A DNA stretch of 64,000 nt from assembly GCF_000512585.2 (NCBI RefSeq), contig NC_089241.1, positions 6,342,001-6,406,000 of the forward strand. Direction: 5' to 3'. Numbering within the stretch: position 1 is the stretch's first letter; every line of letters starts with the position of its first letter. The position numbers were made by a program, and so were the translations under genes. Positions 34,903 through 43,312 of this stretch are shown piece by piece. This DNA is from Kwoniella bestiolae CBS 10118. Its lineage: Eukaryota > Basidiomycota > Tremellomycetes > Tremellales > Cryptococcaceae. Below the pieces are notes generated by a model. It saw nothing but the letters and a program-made list of their open reading frames with translations, ran no database searches and had not been told where the DNA came from.

Positions 34903-36192
34903 CTCTCTTTCACATGCATCCTTCCGTACACATCGGATCCTCTACTGGGCGATACACCCACGCATGCGTGCATGCATGCATGGTGCGCTGGGTTTGTGAG
35001 CCGAGCGTCGATGCTTGGTACTCCGTGCCAAGGTGAATCAGTCCATGGTGACCGTTGGATGGTCGAAGCTAAAGCTGGGAAATCAATGCACAGACGCGTC
35101 TCGACTCCCATCAAAAGGACAGGGCTAATCACCCCGCAGTGGCTTCGGGCGGCTTTTTCCCGGCGTACGCAGTGCAACATGACAGCTGTGGCGCCAAAAG
35201 GAGGTTAGTCCGAGATGATTCACGTGTGCACCCAGAAAATTCTGCATTCCTTTCCTTTCCAGTCAACGGCGAGACACCAGCTCAATGGAAAGAGATGATT
35301 GGAAATTTCATTTCCGCGAGACAGCGTTAAATCGATAGAGTAAATGTATACTTGTATACATCAACGCCCGTTCAATGCGACGCGTCGAGATTGAAATCAA
35401 AAGTTCTTGGTTTCAATTTTGCTGGATCCCAACTGAACGACTCGCAAAAAGCTAAAGGAGGAAGTGAAACACTGCGCCGACGTCATATGGGAGGAAAGCT
35501 GTAGTCCTGCTCTTAGAATCTGGAATAAAGTTGCCGAAGGCATTTTAATAAATCGTATATGATCGACCATTGATGGGAACGCCTCTCAAAATACAGTACA
35601 AGTGCGCATTTGCATTCTCTCTCGTCATTGGGCCAAATGCTAAGTAGGGTAAAAAAAGAAATTCCTCCGATTCTCTCATGTTTTGAAATCCCTCGCACAA
35701 CTTATTCCTCGTCAACCCGCTCCCCGTATGCCTTATTTTCCTAATTAGGGGTTATATTTGAACCTGGACTCGGCATTTTCAGCACAGAAGGGACCAAACG
35801 CCTCATTGGTCACTGTTTACCCTTTATTGCTGCTGTACGTTGACAAGGGACCAAGCAAAGCATGTGCCTTGTGCGAAAAGCAAACCTCTCTAGTCTTTGA
35901 GGATAAAGCAGAGCAGGTAACATGGTGGATCCATTGTCTCTTGCTCTTGCTCTCTCTCACAACCAGCTATTACCATTTCTCCACCATCGACCATCCTCTT
36001 GATATTTTGTCACGTAATAACAGCACCTGTATTTTCCCCCTGAGTCAGCCATAACAACCCCACTACGACTCATTCCGCTGTTTTAAGGAATTAATCCGTC
36101 CGTGGAAAGAGAAAAAGCGCCTAGACTGGTACCTGGTCATTTTTGTCCTTCTAGCACATCATCGACCTACGTGTGTATACCTTTCGCATCTG

Positions 36193-36200
36193 TATATAAA
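36193..36200 (+). promoter_or_regulatory. TATA box of the repeat-peptide gene
   Basis: TATATAAA about 140 bases upstream of the ATG at 36339, followed by a C/T-rich leader. The same octamer is found before copies A and C. Confidence 0.65.
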
Positions 36201-36338
36201 TAGCGTTGGTCTGTTCTCTGCAGATCACTTTTGCCCCATCCTTGATCCCCTTCTTCTCAGACAATCCATCCTGTCATATAACACCCTGTTCCCGTCGATC
36301 TTCGTATTACCAAATCCCGGTCACAACAACAAACCAAG

Positions 36339-37052
36339 ATGAAGTTCTTCTCATTCGCCCTCGCCGCTACCATCGCTTCCGTAGCTATCGCTGCCCCCGT
36401 CCCCGAGCCCACCGTCGCTGCTCAAGGCTTCGGCAACCCCGGAGGTGCCCCAGCCTGGAAAAGAGAGGCTGAACCTGCCGTATCTGCCCAAGGCTTCGGC
36501 AATCCTGGTGAGTTCCTCCTTCTCACCTATCTTACCCCTTTCACCTCACGCTGACAGTGCTTTATGCTAGGTGGCGCTCCTGCTTGGAAGAGAGAGGCTG
36601 AACCCACCGTCGCCGCCCAAGGCTTCGGTAACCCCGGAGGTGCTCCCGCTTGGAAGAGAGAGGCTGAACCCACCGTCGCTGCCCAGGGGTTCGGTAATCC
36701 CGGAGGTGCTCCCGCTTGGAAGAGAGAGGCTGAACCCACCGTCGCTGCCCAGGGGTTCGGTAACCCCGGAGGTGCTCCCGCTTGGAAGAGAGAGGCTGAA
36801 CCCACCGTCGCTGCCCAGGGGTTCGGTAATCCCGGAGGTGCTCCCGCTTGGAAGAGAGAGGCTGAACCCACCGTCGCTGCCCAGGGGTTCGGTAATCCCG
36901 GAGGTGCTCCCGCTTGGAAGAGAGAGGCTGAACCCACCGTCGCTGCCCAGGGGTTCGGTAACCCCGGAGGTGCTCCCGCTTGGAAGAGAGAGGCTGAACC
37001 CACCGTCGCTGCTCAAGGCTTCGGTAACCCAGGAGGTGCACCAGCATGGTAA
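36339..37052 (+). CDS. Multi-copy Qsp1-like peptide precursor, Kex2-processed repeat protein (copy D)
   Basis: Secreted repeat precursor of 216 residues; exons 36339-36507 and 36571-37052, intron 63 nt. MKFFSFALAATIASVAIA is a signal peptide. Nine copies of AQGFGNPGGAPAW follow. The first sits directly behind the signal peptide after AP-VP-EP; each of the other eight is preceded by KR and EAEP. Lys-Arg is the Kex2 cleavage site, and Glu-Ala-Glu-Pro is the kind of spacer that Ste13-type dipeptidyl aminopeptidases remove, as in yeast alpha-factor. Expected mature product: TVAAQGFGNPGGAPAW (16 residues), with AV-S in unit 2. The intron splits unit 2 after the first base of the first Gly codon in PGG, the same place as in copies A and B. 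Units in exon 2 differ only at silent sites, so they were homogenised recently. The stop TAA follows the last Trp. Confidence 0.93.
36588..37049 (+). repeat. Seven tandem 66-bp units in the peptide-repeat gene
   Basis: Seven adjacent 66-base units (22 codons each: KR, EAEP, then the 16-residue peptide). Units 2 to 6 are almost identical in DNA, with a C/T difference in the Asn codon; the first and last carry more silent changes, as expected when unequal exchange homogenises the middle of an array. Confidence 0.95.
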
Positions 37053-37195
37053 AGAGCGGCCGAACTTATTGATGCTTGTCAGAACTTTAGTGCCCTGGTG
37101 AGTCAGTCAACACCTTTCTTATTCGATTCAACATGAGTTCACTGCTAACGTGTCAGTCGATCTTGTAGGAGGTGCTCCAGCTATGTTAACGAAGG
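37053..37195 (+). pseudogene. Decayed tenth peptide unit with intron remnant
   Basis: Directly after the stop, bases 37053-37097 still align codon by codon with a repeat unit: R-A-A-E in place of R-E-A-E, and later QNF in place of QGF. The Lys codon of KR has become the TAA stop, and one base is missing in the Pro codon. A GTGAGT at 37098 and a TGTAG ending at 37168 mark an intron, after which GAGGTGCTCCAGCTATG would complete PGGAPAM. So the array once ended with a split unit like that of copies A and B, and a stop change shortened the gene. Confidence 0.6.
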
Positions 37196-38756
37196 TTGAC
37201 ATTTTTCGGGTCCGGTTTATCATGTCTCTCATTCTTCGCATTCAACCTTTCTCTTGTCACATCCACTTAACATCCCTTATCATGTCACAACATACAACTT
37301 GTCATAGCAAGGAACATTGTCATAAATAGCGGATAGTTGGGTTTCGCCTTTTACCTTTGATTTAGTAATTCATTTACATAGACTCTTTCACTCGTTTTGC
37401 CATAACACTTAGACAGTAGTAGTAACTCCTAACGTCAAACGGATAATATCGGAACTAATCATGCACAACTTTGCTTGTCGGCTTGCCAATACCAAGAACC
37501 ATTCCACGTATAGGGCAATTTCCAGGACCTATTCCAGATGGCGGCAAAGTGTATATGTAGTCCTTGCATGATTGTGTGCCCTCTAAGACTAAGAATGTTT
37601 ACTTCCAATGACAAAAGTGGCGTGTGCCCACGCACAGTTACTCGGCCTTTTCCCTCCCTTTCATGACGATCTCTGTGTTCGCCACCTGCGGTATTCAGTA
37701 GTACAGTGTGAGTCTCTTCGTGTAGATGGAACCGTGCACGTAAGGTTTTAGAATATCCCGGGAGCGAGACTTTATTCATCCCACGCTTATCTCTTTCTTT
37801 GGCACCAAGCACTCAATTTGTCAACGAAATAGCGGCAAAGAGGAATGTACAGTACATCGACGGCAGCTGGTACCTTGCAGCGGTCGAGTGATGGAGTGGA
37901 ATGAATGACGAGTCTGATACTGCAAGGTATGCGGATCTAACAGGATGGATGTGAACGCAAAGGAGGTTGGTATGGGAAAGGGCAGGAATGTGAAATTACC
38001 AAGATGTACGATCCTCACTTCCCACCGATGTAGCTATTTTCATGTGAGTCTTTCGATGTAGTTGAAATATGATATTCCTCTGCTCTTCATCCTTTAGGAT
38101 TTGGTGCTAAGCTGTAAGTCATGAAGGGTAACATCAAGGAATGGATCGAATGGAGATACACGACGACGGCGAGAGACATAGTCGCAATTGAAGCTGACTA
38201 GCACGAGTATCAGCTCTGACTTTCACCTCTACTTGTCGTTGAGTAGTACGCGGATCAAATATGAGGACGAACAAGAAAAAACAACTCTTCAAAAAAGTCA
38301 AAAATCCCTCTCCTCTGCCTCTTCCTCTCCTAGCTCCTTTCTGGTTCATACATCATGAGACCGCACTCTGACGGGGTCTCAAGAGAGATTCGAGAAACAA
38401 CATTCCTCGAGGGCTCTCCTGTCTCTGAGTGATGAAAACAACTGAAGCCGCTGTACAATCTCTTTTAGATAGTCGAAAACAGGGATATAAAGCAGCTGTC
38501 ATGAGGTCAAACGAATCGACTAAATGAAATTGCCGGCCAAATCATGTTGAATCACATCAAGCAAATATACCAACCGGCTCATATGACTAAGAAACAAACC
38601 AAATCAAACATAACAATGAGCTTTTTAAATATTGCATTATAAGGTACTGACATATCATTCTATAAGCTACAGCTATATGTTGAATCTATTCTATCATATC
38701 ATCTTACACTATATGTCGATTTCATTCCACTTGCACCACCCCCTCCCCCCTCAGAC
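37196..38756. other. Intergenic between peptide-repeat gene and Sfk1-like gene (convergent)
   Basis: About 1.6 kb holding both 3' UTRs. The right end is AT-rich, then a C/T-rich tract. ORFs here are shorter than 120 codons and not protein-like. Nothing else seen. Confidence 0.5.
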
Positions 38757-40394
38757 TCAGACCTGCCTCATCATAGGCGTCTGACTCCCCATACTATACC
38801 TCCCATCCTGTCCCTCGAAGCTCGGCGGGGTAGTAGATGCGGTATTCCCACCATTACCCACATAATTACCCTCTTGGTAACCCCCTACCCCCGTCATACC
38901 AGTATTCCTCTCCATCATCTCCCTCCTCATAACCTCTTCCCGACCCCTCCAATCCGCCCTTTCAGGATAGGTGTCAAACGCTCCTCTACCCGTATAATCA
39001 TTTGCGAGGTGATTAACATTCTCATGCCTTGCCTGCCACTTGGCTAATCTCCTCATGTACCTAGGCGAGGACTTTCCGGCTGGCCAAAGGTCCGCAGCGA
39101 TAGTTAGGAAGTAGAAGACGAGGATGAATGAGACAGTCCATTCCAATGCGGCTGCTGCTGAGGTTACCCGATTGCATGTTTGCGCGGTGTGGGACTTGGT
39201 TGGTGTGGAGTTGCCGCCGCACTGCGTTGATGAGCGTCATCAGCGTTTGTTTTGCCGGATGCAAGACAAGGATGGTAGAGGATAAACGACGAGAAATGAG
39301 GAGAAGGCGACTCACAACTGCGTAGGTCGCTCCGAAAGCTATGGCGCAAGCTACCGCTACGATCACGACTGTCAATTTCAGGATGGAGTTTCGTCGGAGG
39401 GATTTTCGATCGGGATGGTCCTTGTGGAGTGACCACTGGGCAGAGCAGAGTCAACCTGGAAGGTATTTCGGAGGAAGAAAAGAAAGAATGAATGGTCTAG
39501 CGAGAGACGAGGGAACTTCGTGGTATGATGATCACTGTATAGTAAACTCACCACTTCTGCAGATTGGAAGATAGCCGATAAGGCTACGCCGATGATGAAG
39601 ACTAGAGTCATTGTCCAGTGGATGGTCGAGTGGTCGAATGCGTTGAACTGATTTGCGAACGACACCAATATCAACTTCATTGTGCTACTGGATCTCTGAA
39701 ATGGAAAGGAGAGTTCACTCACAGCTGAGAGAAGGACCAAACCCGCTGAACCTATTATGCAAAATACAATGGCGAGCCAATCTGCCATCAGAAGATATCA
39801 GCACGAATCCATAAATATACAGAGTCAACATTAAACAGGAAGACGACATACCAAATATCTTCTCCCTCTTCCTCAAATCTGTGGGTAACCTATCAACATG
39901 CCTCAACCACCTCTCAGCAAAGAGTGAGAGGATATAGAATCTAAATATGACAAAGAACAAAGATACGTTGAGCGGTTGATTAGCTCCAGTGTTTTCATGA
40001 TCAGAATCAGTGGAAGAGAAAGGGTGGAAAGACTCACCCAGCAACACAACTACAAATAACAATGAACAGCGTCTGGTGCGTTGCCCCCACATCACTTATG
40101 AAAACTACGGACGCCTCGTCAGATTGGTACCGAGGTTTACCAGCCACGACCCAGAGTAGGAGGAGGGCGAGGATCCCGCCTAGCCATGTTAGGGCGGCGA
40201 GGATGGGAAAGAGGACGTAGGGGCCGAAGACTGCATCAAAACAAATCAGATCAGCACAGGTAGGCGTACAATTACAATTGCATTTTATCTAGTGCGTTAC
40301 CATCATGATGGTGCAGTGTCAACTCACAGAAATGGGATGTTAATGTTCGGGTGTTCAACCATAGAGGTTGTCTTGCACCGTCGGCAGCTTTCAT
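38757..40394 (-). CDS. Sfk1/Frag1/DRAM-family membrane protein
   Basis: Minus-strand exons 40328-40394, 40038-40230, 39852-39940, 39723-39781, 39552-39647, 39316-39435, 38757-39221; 362 residues. Six hydrophobic segments are seen, including YVLFPILAALTWLGGILALL, WLAIVFCIIGSAGLVLLSA, MTLVFIIGVALSAIFQSAEV and WTVSFILVFYFLTIAADLWP. The segment pattern and the TLFIVICSCVAGFYIL and DHSTIHWTMTLVFI blocks fit the Frag1/DRAM/Sfk1 family. Yeast Sfk1 helps place PI 4-kinase Stt4 at the plasma membrane and affects lipid asymmetry; members elsewhere act in GPI-anchor remodelling or autophagy, so the exact role is open. The C-terminal 100 residues are polar with a Met/Gln/Gly-rich end. Confidence 0.75.
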
Positions 40395-41182
40395 CGTGTA
40401 TCGTTCTTGACGTAGATCTAAGAGGTTGTCGGGAGTGTGATATCTTCAGAAGACAGCGTCACTTGGGTATTCTAATTCTAATTCTATTTCTATTCCTATT
40501 CTAATCTCTCAACAGTTGGATTCTTGCGAACACAGGTCGACAACAACGAACGTTTCTTCTCCCTTTGCGAGATATGTTGTAAAGCACGACCAAATACAGA
40601 TATTCTGAAGGACAAGAATCTATCGCTCTATATGGTTTATGCGTCAATGAAGTACCAGTGATATGAACAACGTAGCCAATTCTTCCAACAACGACCGTCA
40701 TGCAGTTTTAACTAACCTTTACGAAAAAGTACAAAAATCGAAATCCCAAAAACGTCGATATTACGGCTTTGACCTTGACTTCGTCAACGACGTCATAAGT
40801 CGTACTGGTACTTCCCCGATTAGGTTTGATCCGATATACTCACTCTACTTGGTATAAGGCACGCTCAATCGCCGAACACATGCTCATCATGGTTCGGACT
40901 GGAACTGACATAATAACAATGTGTCATTGACTTGTATACCTATACATGGGATACTTGGCGGAAGATGGTATATACTATAGAAAATACTATTCAACAATAG
41001 ACAGACCAAACCATTCGAAGTCCTCTCCTCTCGATCATATGTCAATATTGTAAACAAACCGAACCGAACCATACCTGTTCCAATCCTACATACCGTTTCT
41101 TCTCCTTTTCAATGGTATTATCGTCATCGTCATCGTCATCAAAATTATCTTCGTTCCAAAGATCAAGTCTAGAGGTGTTATC
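40395..41182. other. Intergenic Sfk1-like / PARP-finger gene
   Basis: About 790 bases: promoter of the Sfk1-like gene and the 3' UTR of the next minus-strand gene. A 64-codon plus-strand frame at 40663-40857 is present but without splice or homology support. A short (ATTCT)n run lies near 40470-40505. Confidence 0.45.
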
Positions 41183-42762
41183 CTAATCGCTCTCCTCAGC
41201 TTTAGCCTTGGATCGAGGTTTTCTTGCTTTTTTGGGTGGAGGCTATACAGAAGCATACCTGTCAGCTACACCCACACGGACAGAGTTGCAATGCTGACCT
41301 ACCTTGATCTCCTCCTCCTCATCATCTTCTGACTCGGCTTTGGCTTTCTTAGATCGCTTGTTGTTCTTGCCCTATTTGAGAGACATGAGCTACGCATACG
41401 TCGGGCGAGAGCTGTGTAACTCACTTTTGACTTGGACTTGAGTTTCTCCTCTTCCTCTTCATCTTGCTCGTCATCGTTCTCAGACTCAGATTCGACCAAA
41501 GATGTTTTAGGGGCCGCCTATCAGGAGTGAAGATCATGAGCTGCTGACTCCAGATGCGTTGATTGAGAGAAGTAGCTCACTTTTCTCTTTGATTTTTCCC
41601 TGACGGAGTCTTCTTCAGGTTCAGCTTTCGCTTTCTTGGCTGGGGCCTAGGCAGCGTGGTCACTCATAAGCTCTATATCGCATGTCTTGAGATGAGGAAC
41701 ACCAAAGTTACCTTTTTCTTCTTTGGCTTCTCCTCCTCCTCTTCGCTCAACTCACTCTCTGTTTCCTCCTTTTTCGCTTTCTTAGCGGTAGACTAACAAG
41801 TCAGAGTCAACATCAGCTGAAGAAGATGGATGGATTTACTTGCACTCCTAGCTTTTGAACTCGCTGTCTTAGATTTAGGTTTCTTCTCTTCTACCTCGGC
41901 GTCCCCATCTTCATCAGCCTTCTTCTTCTTTGGAGTAGCTTTTTTCTTCTTGGCTGGACTTGAGGAAGGGCCTTCTCCATCTTCTTTCTCGGGTGAAGGG
42001 GGTTTACGAGCGGACTCGGGGATATCTTCGTCGGCGACTATATCAGATTAGATGTGAATCAGTCTTGAGGGGTCAAGCTATTTAGATTAGGAAGAGTGAG
42101 CTTACCGTGTCCTTCTTCGAAAGCTGTTTTGACCTGTACTCGAGATCTCGTCAGCTCGTCTCTCCACGAGGAGTCGGTAGCTCACCTTTTCTTGGAATTC
42201 AGGTCTAGACGAGCGCGTTACGAGGATATCAGTTTCTTTTCAGTGGGGCAGAGATGAGAGGAGACATACGATAAGTCCTCAACTATTTCAACGTATCTTG
42301 TCAGCTGATCTGTTTGCTTATCCCGGCTAGATTGTCAACTTACATCCATCCACATCAGAAGCGTCTGGGAAATCCGATTTGAGATTTGAAATGACTTTCT
42401 CAGAGACGCCTACCATCGTCAACTCGTCAGTATCATCGTGTCCAGCTTCATCATTCTTCTTCGCCTCACTCACACCTCGCCCCCGGTGATCACCCAACCT
42501 CCCCATAATGATTTTGACTGTGGTTGTCTGGAAAGATGAGATGACTCACATCCCCAATGTTTCCACTTGAAACCTCCTTTTCCCTGGATCTCCACCCATA
42601 CACCCAATCTCAGTTCCCCCTTTCCAATCTTCGTACCATTACATGGCTTTGGGCCTGTCGGGGGATCAGCGAGTGCGATGATGATGCAGAAGACAATGGG
42701 ATCGACCCACCGTTGCACCCTGCTCTGGCTGTACTGGCTATATCGAGTCTGTATGCTGGCAT
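41183..42762 (-). CDS. PARP-type zinc finger chromatin protein
   Basis: DNA-nick-binding type zinc finger (zf-PARP) without a PARP catalytic domain. Twelve minus-strand exons: 42711-42762, 42550-42654, 42344-42409, 42270-42282 (13 nt), 42186-42204 (19 nt), 42106-42133, 41844-42037, 41712-41792, 41581-41646, 41425-41517, 41303-41371, 41183-41242; 281 residues. The finger spans residues 1-70: ARAGCNGPKPCNG, KIGKGELRLGVWV, FKWKHWGCVSEKVISNL, with metal ligands C-C-H-C. After FEDLSPEFQEKVKTAF comes a long Lys/Glu/Asp-rich tail in short blocks (KKAKA, SEDDEEEE), several coded by single phase-0 exons. Intron 41793-41843 fits only as GC-AG (GCAAGT donor). Tail and finger suggest a nuclear DNA-binding protein in repair or chromatin. 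Confidence 0.82.
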
Positions 42763-43312
42763 TGTATTATGAGATTCTTACCAGGACCAAGTCGATGTGA
42801 CAGTAGATGAATGGTTGAATGATGAGAAGATTGGATTGTTGCAGTAACACAATGCATTTATATATTCGAGTGATCCAATCAATCGACCAACAATACAATC
42901 ACTCCTTAACTCTTCTTTCCTCTGATCCTCTGATTGTACTTTCGTATGTAGGGTCTGACGTAACCTGTAACCAATCCAACATGAACATTGCGAGCGGGAC
43001 CATTTGCCAAGTGATACAGTTGCACACTATCGCGTCTTTTAAGGTTCGGGCATCGCCGGGTCATTCGTTGACATGGTGGGAACCGTGCTTAAGCATATCC
43101 TTAGTCCTTGGTAGCTTTCCTTTTATAGGATGGAATCATCTCTGATTAGTATTCTCACATCCACATACATCATCATCAATCATCAATCAACAATGTCTGT
43201 CCTTTGTTCTCACTACTCTCATTGACCCCTGTCTCACCTTAGTAGCATAGTCACTTGTATCGAAACCATCAACCTGTAACATCATCATCATCCCACATTC
43301 ACACCCAACGCG
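42763..43312. promoter_or_regulatory. Divergent promoter region PARP-finger gene / VNX1
   Basis: About 550 bases between genes transcribed in opposite directions. The right end is rich in catc/atca, typical of 5' UTRs here. No coding signal. Confidence 0.5.

Larger units (their letters stand above)
33332..36338. other. 3-kb gene-free region upstream of the repeat-peptide gene
   Basis: The longest empty stretch in the window. No frame with coding character on either strand. It carries an (AC)n run at about 33538-33573 and a (CACAT)n run at about 34866-34902, and many short palindromic GCATGC-type words near 34960-34985. It ends in the promoter of the peptide-repeat gene with its TATA box. The length suggests a large regulatory region or an unseen non-coding transcript; both are inference. 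Confidence 0.5.

Noticed and set aside
36527..37101. Long overlapping frames of 149-176 codons on both strands over the 66-bp repeats
   Set aside because: They are shadows of the tandem repeat: a 66-bp unit without stops in other frames stays open in every unit. Only the plus frame with signal peptide and KR sites makes biological sense.
40663..40857. 64-codon plus-strand ORF starting MNNVANSSNNDRHAV
   Set aside because: Somewhat protein-like but without splice signals, promoter features or a recognised motif, and lying in a normal promoter/3' UTR interval.
42421..42540. An extra exon in the PARP-finger gene reading WVITGGEV or FKIIMGRLGD
   Set aside because: Direct joining of the flanking exons gives HWGCVSEKVISNL, which restores the zinc-binding Cys and matches the family; the extra exon removes it or hits a stop.
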